From: Helianthus annuus
Taxonomy: Eukaryota > Streptophyta > Magnoliopsida > Asterales > Asteraceae
DNA: 64,000 nucleotides
Reading direction: 5' to 3'
Assembly: GCF_002127325.2 (NCBI RefSeq)
Contig: NC_035436.2
Span: 30,529,558 to 30,593,557, forward strand
A model generated the notes under the pieces. It was given only the letters and a program-made list of their open reading frames with translations, had not been told where the DNA came from and did no database searches. Each line of letters opens with the position of its first letter. The stretch's first letter is position 1. Below are positions 22,688 through 34,361 of this stretch, in pieces. Both the position numbers and the translations under genes were made by a program.

Positions 22688-25600
22688 TTATTCTTTGAAA
22701 AATATATCCACCCAAGCCTGACCTTCCTTGGGTGTAACAACATCTTCTTCATCTTTTCTTTCAACAGGCTTGTAAATACGTCCTTTGGAAGCATAAAAAT
22801 CTTTGATGCTTTTGGCCTTACCGTTGACCATTTGTCCAAAGATACGTTTTACATTTCCGTTGAAAGTTTTTTCAACATCAAATTTCTTCTTGTCAGAATA
22901 AAATTGATTTGAAATTTCAACTTTTCCAACTTTCTTCATAAAATTTTCAGCACGCAAAGGTGGAAAATTTTCATCGTTCATAGTTGGAACTTTCTTTTCA
23001 ACCTTTTTCTCAACACGTAGCTCCTCTGATTTTATGGAATCAGATTCATCACCAGAACTATTACCTAAACCTTTCACAACCCATTTTTGATTTGGCACAT
23101 TATCTTTTCTTCTTGAAGCACTCTTTGAACATTCTCCTTTCTCAAAAATTGAATTTTCAAAGCCAGTAAACTTCCGGGTTGACAGTTCAGTCTTCTCGAC
23201 AACTTTCTCTGTTTCATTTTACCGGATATTTCCTGTTTTGGCTTGAATGTCTTTGGACAATCCTTCGCCACATGACCAGCAATCTTGCACTGAAAACAGG
23301 TTCTTTTCTCAATCTTCTTCGGAACTTCATTCTTCTTCAGTTCTTCTTGCTTCTTGGCAAGGAATTCCTGATTAGACTGCTTTCTGAATGATTGTTCTTT
23401 TTCAGCTTCTGACGTTTTTCCTAAAACAAACACAGTTTTTAGTTTATACATTTTTTCATTTTTATAGTTTTTCGGTGGAACAAAACCAAGACCTTTCTTT
23501 TTGAAATTACGATTATGGTTTGGTTTCTTTTGGAAACTATAACCACAATTGTAACCCATTTTCTTGTTTATTCTCTGTTGATCTCTTGAAGTGTACTGTT
23601 TAGGTTTTCCGGAAAGATGTAAATCTTTTATTTCAGAAATATTAATTTCTGTTATTTTGAAAACCTTTTGAATCATTTCAAGTTTGACACTTCTTATTGG
23701 AAAACTCTCATCAGTATATAATTTGTCAGAACCTTTCAAAGTATATGCCACTTTGACCGATTCATCATTCAAATTAGACGTTGAAAGTAAAAACTCTTTA
23801 TCATAAACCCGTTTGTCCTTTTTATTTGTCGGCTTTGACGAATCAGACACAGACTTTGACTCTGGTTTGGACTTCGGATTTGACTCCTCACTGTCATCTT
23901 TATCTAACACCTGATCGACCACACTTTTTATCAACTTTGACTCATGATCAGTGTCAGATGACGTGTACGTGACATCGATATTTTCTGGCAAATTATCCGA
24001 TGGCCCAGATTCCCATTGCAAATTGATTGCTTTATCGACTCTTTCGGAATTTGGATTTCGAGGTAAAAATCCATTTTCGGCCGGGGGCGGACATCTATTG
24101 TAGACCACACTTGATTTCTTACCAGAAGTTTTCACTTTTTCTTCATCTTTTGTCACAGATTTCTCTTCTTTAGACGTTTTCACTTCTTCAGACGTCTTCA
24201 AATTCTCCACGACTAGATAAATCCTGTCAACAACAAAAGAAGAACATGAGTAACTTTCTAATAACTTTTTAACTTTCTCAATTTCTATCTTTTGTGTTGC
24301 TAGTTCCAACTCAAGATCAGCACATTTCTTGATATGAAAGTTCGCATCATCAAGCTATCTAAGGTACGCTACTTTCAATGTATTCATAGCCACAGCTTGT
24401 TCACCACTCGAATCTGTATACTTGTTGATCTCTCTGTTCATCGTATCATACTATTCTTTCAACTTGTGAATATTGTGCAACAACTCATTGTTTTGTTTGA
24501 TTAACGAATCACAGTTCATGCACTTTTCAGGAACTACAACTTGTTCTGCATCAATTTTCACTTCAAATTCAGGAGCCTCTTTGACTGTCCTGTTTGGTTG
24601 TAAGAATTCAGCTCTTCTCTTTTTCTCAGCTTTAGCTTCAGCTTTTAATCTCTCTTCCTCTTCTTCCTCTTCTTCGAGCTTTCTTCGTCTTGCTTCAGCA
24701 GCTTCCATGACTTTTCTGCATCTTTCTGCACATTTCAAATCATAAGCATTAGCATAGAAAGCATGAGTATTGAAAAGATTGTTGGACATCTCTTTGGCCA
24801 TGAGATCTTGATCTGGGCAAAAATCATCCCAATTGAAACCTTCAGCCAACTTCTCATCATCTTGTTCTGCCAAGCACACTTTGCTGTTTGTTGGAAGATA
24901 CTTTTCCCAGGTAAAATTATCATATTTTCCCTGACTAACTAGACATGCTCTTTTTGAGTTATCAACCACATCTCTCCCATGAGCCGTTTGTGCCTGATGC
25001 TGTGCTGGTGGTGTGACTTGATGATAAATCGCCTTTTTGTGATAATCGTTGTTTCCAAAAGGATTCTGAGCTCCGGTAGCTTCACGATTTTTGCACTCCC
25101 TCTTGAAATGCTCCTTTTCCCTGCAACGAAAACACGTAACTTTAGATTTATCAAAACCCAAAGTTGAAACGTTTGCATCACGAAAATCATCTCGGCCTGT
25201 AATTTGTTTAAACTTTTCAGCACGTCTCATCACACTAGCCATGCACCATTTTATGTCCATTAATTCCATTTCTTCAGCATCAATTTGATCGTAATCCTCT
25301 TTCGTGAGCATTGGATTACCGATCTTTCCCGCCACAAAACAACTGTATGACTCTAAAATCATTCCCAACAAAGACATTTGATTTTTAGCAATCTCTTCAG
25401 TGTAATCTTCATCATTTTCAATACTAAGCACAATATTGCACTGAAGCTTTTTCCCATTCTTTGTTACAGAAACGTTTGGATCGAATGATGAAAATCTTGT
25501 GCTGCTTGATCCCTGGGATGATTTCTTTTCTGAAGAATCTTTAACACTGAAAGCAGTTTCAATTCTTGGAGAATGATTTGTTGATCCAGAAACACCACCT

Positions 25601-26358
25601 TTGTAATACAAGCTGATATCCTGTTCTCCATCATAATTCTTCATTCTCGCAATCTTCCTTTGCTCCATCTCTTGAGCTTCCAGATGCTTTATGAAATCTC
25701 CCAGTGTCATCTTCTTATAATCTGTTCTGTTGGACCGCAGCATCATCAGAAATGTTCCCCATGTTTCATATGGTAGCGCATCTGCAAGTTTTTCAATCAA
25801 TTCATCAGTATCTTTCTTAACTCCAAGCTTTGACATGTTTCTCACCAAATTACAATATCTATCAATTATCTGCTTGGTGTTTTCATTTTTTAAACCACGG
25901 AATAAGTCAAATTCCTTTTTCATGAGAGACATCTTATTCTTGAGCATATCATCACTTCCAATAAACTTTGCTTCCAATTCTGTCCAAATTGAATACGCGG
26001 TTCCATCGTGTTGAAGCAGTATCAAGATATCTTCTTTTATAGCTTGCTGAAGCAGACTCACCATGAGTTTCTCATCCCGATATTTCTTTTTATCTGCCGA
26101 ACTCATTTCTCTAAGTGTTAACGGCTCACCATTTACAACATTGTTTCTAGTGGGCCTAACATATTGTTCCTCAGTGTGTTCCCACGCATCTAGATGATAA
26201 GCCTCGACCCAGTTAGCAAACCATTCAGACCACACATTATAGTCATCAACATCCATGAGTTTGGGTGGTTTCTGAGATGTTCCGGTTTCATTTTCAATCA
26301 TTGCACTTTGAGTCACTGAAATCGAGCTAGCAAAAGCGTTATAAAATTCAGTATCCAT
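22688..26358 (-). pseudogene. Extended gag-like polyprotein of the Copia element
   Basis: Starts MDTEFYNAFASSISVTQSAM. Residues about 30-240 look like a UBN2-type gag domain (DDYNVWSEWFANWVEAYHLD; LGDFIKHLEAQEMEQRKIAR). A CCHC knuckle reads CFRCREKEHFKREC (CX2CX4HX4C). A charged Glu/Ala/Arg coiled coil follows (AEARRRKLEEEEEEEERLKA). Reading on past stops near 24448 and 24355, a Ser/Lys-rich part and a second knuckle CFQCKIAGHVAKDC appear. A frame change near 23090 leads to a last stretch ending at 22688. Originally it was probably one protein of over 1,100 residues, far longer than an ordinary Copia gag. No protease DSG/DTG motif or pol domain follows. Confidence 0.82.
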
Positions 26359-26439
26359 TGTTCAAATGTCCAAAGATCACAAAAATTTCCAAACTTATGC
26401 AAAACTGTTCAAATACGCGAAGCTGTCACAAAAGCAAGA

Positions 26440-26740
26440 CTATTACTGTTCCAAAAGCGAACCAATCAGTGTCTTATAAGCGAAACTATCACTGTCACTT
26501 GGAGCGAACCAGATAAGTGTAACAAGGAGCGGACCAGATGAGCGGATCTCTTGAGCGGATCAGATGAGCGAACCAGTCGAGCGAACCTATTCAAAATCTG
26601 GAGCGAACCTATCAAAATCTGTCACTAAAAGCGAACCAACCTTAAACTTTCGAGCGAACCTGTCCCAAAGATGTAACTAAAAGCGAACTAATCAACTTGC
26701 TGACGTCACTTTTTGAACGAGTACGTATGAGCGAACCCTC
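26440..26740. repeat. AGCGAACC motif array in the Copia leader
   Basis: About 13 copies of GCGAACC, with GCGGACC/GCGGATC variants, at irregular 12-50 bp spacing between the primer site and the gag start. The same word recurs at least five times in each LTR. It lies in the leader, where packaging or enhancer elements sit, but no function is shown. Confidence 0.85.
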
Positions 26741-26919
26741 TAAAAATCTACTTTCTAGGTTGATTTTAGATCTGAAAACTTCAAGGGTTTACTAGTTCAT
26801 GATTCCGAGTGAAGTGTGTGATTTTGAGCCGGTTTTACCGTGAAAAATTTTGAAAAAGTGAAGAAAGTGTAGAAAAATAGATGAAAAACAACTAAAATGG
26901 CAAGAACTCCTCCTCCTGA

Positions 26920-26931
26920 GCTCTGATACCA
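26920..26931 (-). other. Primer-binding site of the Copia element
   Basis: GCTCTGATACCA, exact complement of TGGTATCAGAGC (tRNA-iMet type), 2 bp inside the 5' LTR at 26934. Confidence 0.92.
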
Positions 26932-26933
26932 CT

Positions 26934-27414
26934 TGTAGGATCGCGTTCGGCCCTGTTTGAGTCGATCAGAGAAATTCCTATCCAAATCAAGAGGCGGAAA
27001 CTAATGATTTGGTGCTATTTTAGCTGGATTCACTTTAAACTTGCTGTATTATTGATCAATTGCACAAATACAAGTTCCAACAGCACTTCGGCAGCACTTC
27101 GTGGCTCAACCGGAACAAATACACCGTAACTATGTGTTTTCAGGTTCGCTCAAAGACCCCTATTTATAGACAGGTTGGGTTCGCTTATATGTACACGCAC
27201 ATATAAGCGAACCTACATCATGTCGTATGGGCGGACCTAACAACTTGACACATAAGCGAACCTGATCAATACCATGACACAAAAGCGGACCTAGGTATGT
27301 ATACATGAGCGGACCTATTACAATCTAGTATTTCTAGGTTTTCGTGTCATGACTGATCTATCCAATACTAAGACTCGATGAAAGACGTAGTCGACAGACG
27401 TAAGTGCACCAACA
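26934..27414 (-). repeat. 5' LTR of the gag-only Copia element
   Basis: 481 bp, identical in length to the 3' LTR, with about 8 substitutions and no indel seen. Followed by the AATAA target duplication at 27415-27419. Confidence 0.95.
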
Positions 27415-27419
27415 AATAA

Positions 27420-27774
27420 AGTGAGCATTTTTCGTCAGTCTATCAACAACCACCCAAATAGCATCAAATCCTCGGTTCATCTTTGGTAGTTTGGTCAATA
27501 AGTCCATGGTGATAAGTTCCCATTTCCAAACCGGAATATCTAATGGCTGAAGTTTACCATAGGGTCTTTGGTGTTCTGCCTTGACTTGTAAACAAGTCAA
27601 GCACTTTTCCACATACTTCGCCACATCCCTTTTCATTCCGGGCCACCAATAGTTTTGTTTCAAGTCGTTGTACATCTTGGTTGGTCCCGGATGGATGGAG
27701 TAACGGCTTTTGTGTGCTTCATCTAGTAGAAGCTTTTTTAACTCCACACGAGTTAGGAATCCATATTCTTCCAA
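27420..27774 (-). pseudogene. Gypsy integrase, N-terminal part
   Basis: Carries the zinc-binding end region HKSRYSIHPGPTKMYNDLKQ followed by CLTCLQVKAEHQRPYGKLQP (HHCC type). Then comes the first catalytic-core segment WKWELITMDLL with the first Asp, and VVVDRLTKNAHFI. The frame is then broken exactly by the Copia insertion; the rest is at 19173-20163. Confidence 0.88.
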
Positions 27775-29330
27775 ACCAGGTTTTCAACCCATTATTATTA
27801 TTCGTTAACTCTTTCAACTGGCCAACAATTCTTTCCCTTTTCAAAATTTCCTCTTTTATCGCCTCGGCTTGTGCTTCTCGGATTCGCTCAAGTAAACCCG
27901 AGGTTACAACAAGCTGCATCGACCGCACTCGTATTGGAACATAATCTGTTTTCCTACTCAAAGCATCCCCCACAACATTGGCCTTCCCGGGGTGGTAATG
28001 TATCTCACAGTCATAGTCTTTGACCGTTTCCAACCATCGCCTTTGCCGCATATTTAACTCCTTCTGATCGAAGAAATATTTTAAGCTCTTGTGGTCGGTA
28101 AATATGGTGCACTTTACTCCGTATAAATAGTGCCTCCATATTTTTAATGCAAATACCACCGCCGCCAATTCAAGATCGTGTGTGGGGTATTTCTTTTCGT
28201 GCACCTTTAGTTGCCTCGAGACATAAGCTATCACTTTGCCTCGTTGCATCAAAACACATCCGAGCCCCGAATGTGACGCATCCGAGTAGACTACCAAATC
28301 GTCGACTCCGTTCGGCAATGTTAATACCGGAGTGTGAGTTAACTTTTCCTTTAGCGTTTGCAACGCCTTTTCCTGTTCAACACCCCATATGAATCTTTCC
28401 TCCTTCCGAGTTAATTTAGTTAGCGGTGAAGCAATTTTGGAGAAATCTTGAATGAATCTCCTGTAGTATCCCGCAAGCCCTAAGAAACTTCTACTTTCCG
28501 AAGGATTATTCGGAGAGCTCCATTTTGACACGGCTTCAATCTTTGACGGATCTACCAATATTCCATCGGCACTTATGATGTGACCGAGGAATTGTACCTC
28601 TCGTAACCAAAAGGCACATTTCGAAAATTTTGCATACAGTCTTTCCCGTCTGAGCGTCTCTAACACCTCTTGTAAATGATGCGCGTGATCTGCCTCATTT
28701 TCCGAATACACTAGAATGTCGTCGATAAACACGATTACCGACTTGTCCAACATAGGCTTGCAAACTCGGTTCATGAGGTCCATGAAAGCCGCGAGTGCAT
28801 TCGTCAATCCAAAGGACATTACGAGGAACTCGTAGTGTCCGTATCGAGTACGAAAGGCCGTTTTCGGTACATCTTATTCCTTGACCTTTAATTGATGGTA
28901 TCCCGATCTCAGGTTAATTTTTGAGAACCAATTCGCACCTTGTAGTTGGTCGAATAAATCATCTATTCTCGGGAGCGGGTATCGATTCTTCACCGTGAGT
29001 TTGTTTAACTCCTAATAATCGATACACATTCGCATGCTCTCGTCTTTCTTTTTCACGAACAATACCGGTGCGCACCAAGAAGACACACTCGGCCTTATAA
29101 ATCCTTTGTCGAGCAAATCTTGAATTTGCGACATTAACTCTTGTAACTCCGATGGCGCAAGTCGGTATGGCGGCTTGGTTACGGGTTTCGCGCCCGGAAC
29201 CAACTCGATTCCGAACTCTACTTCTCGTTTAGGCGGTATTCCTGGCAAATCTTCTGGAAACATGCCTTCATAATCACGTACCACCGGTACTTCTCCAATT
29301 TTCGGTGATTATTTCCTGGGTTCATTTGCG
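27775..29330 (-). pseudogene. Gypsy reverse transcriptase and RNase H
   Basis: Going downstream on minus, [20 protein letters not shown] and [20 protein letters not shown] open the [14 protein letters not shown] and the catalytic [12 protein letters not shown] follow. The thumb/connection region has [20 protein letters not shown]. RNase H is marked by [35 protein letters not shown] and [12 protein letters not shown], ending with [16 protein letters not shown]. Single in-frame stops occur near 29309, 29012 and 28874, so the frame is otherwise well kept and the damage looks like point mutation. Confidence 0.92.
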
Positions 29331-29690
29331 TATATCATGAACGCCCTACATCCGTGCCTCATAAGCTTGTGAGCTTTTAACACTGAGCATATTACCGGAT
29401 TGCCTCCTTTCTCGCCATAGATTGTAATGTATTTTCCGCTTGGAGATGTTAACTTTATCTCCTTATGGAAGCACACGACCTTTGCATGATGTCGAGATAA
29501 CCAATCCATTCCAACAACCACTTGGAACTCTCCCATCGCCATCGGGATTAGATCTATTGAGTATTCTTCATCATCAATACTCAATTTGCAGTTTTGACAA
29601 AACATCACACCCTATAAAACTCTTGTTGTCCCTTATTTCAACTTCTAAGGGCATAGATAATTTTGTCAATACAAATGAAGGATGTTAAAT
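29331..29690 (-). pseudogene. Gypsy protease, C-terminal part
   Basis: MAMGEFQVVVGMDWLSRHHA, the conserved retropepsin-like C-terminal segment of plant Gypsy elements. The catalytic DTGAN lies just upstream at the end of the gag frame. A short disrupted stretch separates the two near 29610-29690. Confidence 0.8.
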
Positions 29691-30929
29691 AAATCCATGT
29701 GAAACAAAGGATTTATTCGCACCTGTATCAAATAATACACGTGTAGGAATTGAGTTTATTGCAAATATACCTGAGACCACATCGGGTTCCGTCTTCGCTT
29801 CAGCTGCAGTTAGTTGAAAGGATCTAGCCTTTGCCTTTTGAGTTTCTATAGGCGTTTCTTTGCTATCTTTCTTTCCGACCAAGTCTGGGCATTCGGACTT
29901 CTTGTGGCCCAGTAAGTAACACTTGTAGTAAACAGTAACCTTTCCCGGGCATAGTGACGTCGTGTGCCCCATCTTCCCGCAGATGGGACACAGTTTGTCT
30001 TTGAAGCGACATTCGCCTTTGTGCCCTTTCCCGCACACTTTCCAACTTGGCGACCCGCCTTTCACATCAGCCTTTCGTGCCGTCTCAGATGTTCTAACCT
30101 TCTTTGTAGGACTTGGATTCACATCCTGCGCCCTTCGCTTGCCCCTTTCAACTTGTTTCTTCAATTCAATCTCCCGCTTTTGGGCGGTGTTAATGATCTC
30201 AGTAAGGGTCTCATACTTCGAAGGAGTCACGAACTCCCTATATTCAGCGCTTAGCATATTGTAATAGTAGTATATCTTCTGCTCTTCAGTAGTTAATAAC
30301 TCGTCACAGAATCTCAGCTTATCCATGAAAATACCCGTGATCTTATCAATTGATTCGCCCTTTTGCCTTAACTGGATGAATTCCTCTTTGATTTTGTTGA
30401 TGACTGCCTTGGGATTGTGGTGTTTAAGGAATGGTACCTTAAACTCGTCCCACGGCATAGCCCATGTCGTTTCGGCTCCAATTTCCTTCTTCTTATTATC
30501 CCACCAATCTTTGGCTTGACCCCTTAACTGACCCGTTCCGTAAGCCACAAAATCGCTTACGTCATAGTGGGTCCTTTCAAACACCCCTTCGACATCACTT
30601 AGCCATCTTTGACATATTATCGAGATAAACTCCCCGTTGTAAATTGGCGGTTTACACACCATGAACTCTTTGTACGAGCAACTCTTCCGTTCTCCGGACT
30701 TTTCCTTCACGAGGTTGACTTTGTCTTCCAACCTTCTAACCCGTTCTTCAACTAACGAAAGCACCGTATTTTGAATTTTGTCTATAAAACCGGATAGACT
30801 ATTCTCGATTGCCTTTCCTACCTCTTCGGCAATCACCTCTTTCATTTGTTCAGTGATTATCGGCACCACATCATTGTTACTCTTTTCTGTCATCTTGAAA
30901 CTGAAATGTTTATACCAATTGTTAAACAT
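29685..30929 (-). pseudogene. Gypsy gag and start of protease
   Basis: 414-residue frame. The likely start is the internal MTEKSNNDVVPIITE rather than the first Met. A retrotransposon gag domain spans roughly residues 90-250 (SIICQRWLSDVEGVFERTHY, AKDWWDNKKKEIG). A basic stretch and a CCHC knuckle follow (CPICGKMGHTTSLC). The second knuckle has lost its first Cys (YYKCYLLGHKKSEC). The frame runs into the protease active site FDTGANKSFVSHGF. It ends with a stop just after. Confidence 0.9.
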
Positions 30930-31157
30930 TTCATTTATAACATATACTTTATTCGCTTCGATTTAGCCAAGTTCATAACTTGCTTTAACCGTTCTCATTT
31001 AGTGCACTTTCCGGGTTTGAGTGTGTTAACGCGTTCTTCCCGTGCACGTCAATTCACATCTCTTTTTCTCACATATAATAAAAATCTACTAAAGTAACAA
31101 ATTCTTACCGGATGTTTGATCAAGCTTGAACCGAACACACTTTGTAAACAACCTTGA

Positions 31158-31170
31158 GCTCTGATTACCA
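31158..31170 (-). other. Primer-binding site of the Gypsy element
   Basis: Minus strand TGGTAATCAGAGC is the tRNA-iMet type site with one extra A, 3 bp from the LTR edge at 31174. Confidence 0.8.
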
Positions 31171-31173
31171 ACT

Positions 31174-31370
31174 TGTAACACCCGTCTTATTTTATTAAGA
31201 TTTTTAATATATAATACGGATTTTCAAATGAAATACTTCATTTCCTAAAGTTAGACAAAACATAAGTATTCATAATAACAGTATTCGAATTAACTACTAG
31301 CTAGTTTTATCATCCCAAAATGACAAGTTAAGTGTTCACAACATAAACATTGTTTTCAACAAAGTTAAAT
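31174..31370 (-). repeat. Truncated 5' LTR of the Gypsy element
   Basis: TGTAACACCCGTC onward matches the first 200 bp of the 3' LTR with few differences. It then diverges abruptly after CAAAGTTAA. The other roughly 1.8 kb of this LTR is missing, so the 5' promoter region is gone. Confidence 0.9.
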
Positions 31371-31860
31371 CTAGGGTTTGGAGTTCTTGGTCTTCAAAGG
31401 AGTTCATGTTGGTCTCTGTAATCCACGAAGGTTACAGAACAAACCAACGGATTCCTGCTGCCAATTCTTCTGTCAGTAGTTTGTAGCCCTAAGTGAAGGC
31501 TACATCTTCGACTTGCTTGGATTTATACGCTCTCAGATGCTATTATTCTTTTCCTTGACTTTTATTTCTTTTTTTTGTTGTTGAATTAGGCATTTGTTAC
31601 CGGACTAGTCGGGCCGGTGTTGTTGGGACACAGGGTGGGTCATCCCCTATTGCATTGTACTTGATATTTGTGTTGTTTGTTCTAGTTGATATCTGTGTTG
31701 TTAGTTTTAGATGGCTTCCTTGATATGATTTGTGGTGGCACCTATGAGTGATGAACCACTGAACTGATCCTTTATCTTGGTTGTTTTTTTACCTTTTATG
31801 TTTGGTTGTTTTCCATGATTTTTGATGGTTGAGTTGTTGGTTGATTGCTTTCTTGACTTG
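31371..31860. other. Unassigned sequence replacing the 5' LTR
   Basis: Begins abruptly at the LTR break (TCTAGGGTTTGGAGTTCTTG). No ORF of note and no terminal repeat found. It may be part of another element whose insertion or recombination removed the LTR. Confidence 0.5.
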
Positions 31861-33187
31861 TCTGTTGACGTGACCGTGTCATCCCGATCAGTCAAAAACC
31901 CAATTAAACCTAGGTAGCTAGGGTAAGTCGGGTATCGTATCCACGAAGAGCATGTGGTCAGTATCGCACGACCCGTTCGATTAGTTAGACTATTTACAAA
32001 TAATGTACAAGGTGATTATGAAGATTGCTAATTTTATTTGTTTGTTTGGTTTTGAAAATTACTCGGAGTGAACCGACAATTTGATGTTATTCTTAAAACA
32101 ATGTGTGATTAATTAAGATTGCAAACTAAATTACTAAATGATTGAAACAAGAAATTAGAAACAAGTTCCACACCCGGTTTCGGTAATTGCAAACCTAGGG
32201 GTTCTTACAAGTTTTAAACTCAACTCAATTGCATAACGATTAACGGATTTAGTGTACCGTGACTTAGGTGCCAATAACTATCAACGTCCCGAAGAACGGA
32301 CAAGAATGCACTTTGTAATCAACACAAGTAAATCCTAACCACGACAACGCATAATTACACATAACCATTTCGCAAAGTCATAACTTTATAATCGTTCGAC
32401 AATTTACGAATACGAAACAAATGTAAACTATTGTCAATGGTTTCAAAAATCAATACAAATTGTCACAAAGTTGAATCAAGAAACAATTCAAAACCCTAGA
32501 TTAAACAACTACCTATACCGGGGTGAAACCGAGGAGACTAGCCGTTCATAGTCGAAGAAGCACGATCACCGGAGGATGAACACGAACCCCGAACCATAAT
32601 CTTCAAGTCTTGAGGAAAGGTGGAAATTAGGGTTTGAAGGTGAAGGTGGAAGAGGATAACGGTGATGATGGAATGATGGAGATTTGGTTAGGGTTCAAGG
32701 TTAGAGATGAAGAATGTGGTGTTAGATAAAAAAAAATTGTCTTGGAGTATGTTAGATGTGAATTAGATGATGATTCTGGCTCCAATAACTCATATTAAAA
32801 AACAATTGAAGTGTAACCCCCGAATTATTGTGATCCCCTCATTAAAACTCGTCAACAAACCACTAAACTCGAAATTCCGCGACACAGAAAACTAGAGGCC
32901 GTCGCCGACGGCCTGGCCCACCGTCGGCGACGCCTTGCCTGGCTTCACTTTTCCGGCGACGGGTTAATCTCCTGTATACGAACACTTTAGGCGACGGGGA
33001 TTTCTAGTTTTTCATGTCTTGTGCTCCCGGTTGACTCGTTTAACGTTTCGGTGATCCGTAAAGCGTCCCGATTAGCTCCTTAAACTCCATAAGACTTGAA
33101 AACACAAATCCCATTAGAAGTAGGCTATTCGAGATTAAAAGTCACATAAAAACATTAACTTAAACATTTACAAACACCGATTTTCGA
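31861..33187 (+). repeat. Putative LTR upstream of the Copia gag remnant
   Basis: Non-coding and directly upstream of the gag fragment. It starts near TGTTGACGTGACC and is followed by AGGTATCATCTG, a weak match (about 9/12) to the tRNA-iMet primer site. It holds a GC-rich palindromic block at 32896-32940 (GGCCGTCGCCGACGGCC and an inverted partner). No second copy is in the window, so both edges are guesses. Confidence 0.35.
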
Positions 33188-33231
33188 CCAGGTATCATCT
33201 GTTGAGATCTGTTGTTGGTAAATAATCAAAT

Positions 33232-34361
33232 ATGGTTGATGGTCTAGTGGTTACAACAGGTGGTGGACCTGGTCCTAGTGATCCACCACCGAAGACTTTA
33301 GTGAGTAAGCTGGATGCAAGTGATCTGTTATACTTACATACATTCGACTCAAGTAACCTAACTATTGTGTCTGTCAAATTAAAGGGATTTGAAAATTATA
33401 CGGTGTGGTCTAATGCCATGCAGTTAGCTTTATAGGTAAAAAATAAATGGGGTTTTATTGGTGAAACTTGTGTTAAGTCTAAAAATAATGATGTATTAGC
33501 CAGACAGTGGGATAGATGTAATTCTATTGTGCTCACTTAGATTTTAAATTCAATTAGTGAAGAGTTATACATGGTAAGTTTTTTGTAAACTGGCAAGTGA
33601 TGTTTGGACAGATTTAAGTGAAACTTATAATAAAATAGATGGGTTAGTTGTTTTTTATTTGTACCAGAAAATTAATAGTTTCACTCAGAGTGGGTTGAGT
33701 GTGTCTGATTATTATCATAAATTGAATGTAATGTGGAGACAATTAGACCAAATCTTGCAACTGCCTGCATGTATTTGTGATGCTGCTAAGGATTTCAATA
33801 ATTTTAATCATATGATTAAACTAATGCAGTTTTAATGGGTCTTGATGGGGTGTACCAGGGGGTTAGAACAAATTTGTTAGTGAAAGAAACTTTGCCTATT
33901 GTTAAAGAAGCATTTGATGTTGTTTCTATAGAGGAATCTCATAGAAACTCCATCAGCGGTAGTAAGAAAGGACATACCATGTCTTTTGTTTCAAAAGTAA
34001 ATCAACCTGTTGAATTTAGGAAAAATAATAAAGTTTCTAATCAAAACTTAAAGTGTTCTAAGTGTAATAAGATAGCTCACTATGTGGATAAATGTTTTGA
34101 AATTATTAGGTATCCATCTTGGATGAAACCTCCAAGAAGCAGTCAAGGAAAGAAAGAAGTTGCAAGTAACAATAATAGTTCTATTGAGACTACTGGTAAT
34201 GTTGTTAATACTTTGACTAGTGAACAAATAACAAGGCTTCTTAGTTTATTAGGAGATAAACCTAGTGGGCATTCGCAGAGCTGTAATGTTTCAGGTTGTG
34301 ATTTGTTTTGTGCTAGTCTGTTTTTAAACCTGTGTTTTGTTTTAGTAGTGAGTCTAATTGT
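33232..34361 (+). pseudogene. Copia gag remnant
   Basis: Opens MVDGLVVTTGGGPGPSDPPP. The frame then gives DLLYLHTFDSSNLTIVSVKL and ENYTVWSNAMQLAL, the start of a Retrotran_gag_3-type domain. A stop follows LAL (33433), another follows about 100 bp on, and the frame shifts near 33580 and 33830. A knuckle CSKCNKIAHYVDKC is preserved near 34050-34090. The sequence ends where a copy of the Pack-MULE flank begins, so protease and pol are absent. Confidence 0.85.

Larger units (their letters stand above)
20169..27414 (-). mobile_element. Complete gag-only (non-autonomous) Copia element
   Basis: LTRs 20169-20649 and 26934-27414 are both 481 bp, start TGTAGGATCG and end GCACCAACA. I count 8 differences by eye, about 98% identity. 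The 5-bp flanks AATAA (20164-20168 and 27415-27419) are identical, so the insertion is intact and fairly recent. The primer site GCTCTGATACCA (26920-26931) and the purine tract beside 20650 set it on minus. A gag-like frame fills 22688-26358, but nothing resembling protease, integrase, RT or RNase H is visible in the other roughly 2 kb. It must rely on enzymes of an autonomous relative (inference). Superfamily is inferred from gag style and short LTRs. Confidence 0.88.
17163..31370 (-). mobile_element. Ty3/Gypsy chromovirus-like retrotransposon, nested host
   Basis: Minus-strand element with 3' LTR at 17163-19170, polypurine tract next to it, and gag-protease-RT-RNase H-integrase running from about 30930 down to 19131. 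The primer site is at 31158-31170, and only the first roughly 197 bp of the 5' LTR remain (31174-31370). The order of domains (RT and RNase H before integrase) is that of Ty3/Gypsy; the LTR, polypurine tract and C-terminal integrase extension look like the Tekay/Del chromovirus lineage (inference). Removing the inserted Copia element leaves about 4.75 kb between the LTRs. Coding frames are interrupted by single stops, so it is inactive. Confidence 0.9.

Noticed and set aside
24473..24745. Ser-rich + strand frame
   Set aside because: Complement of the Glu-rich coiled coil in the Copia gag-like frame.
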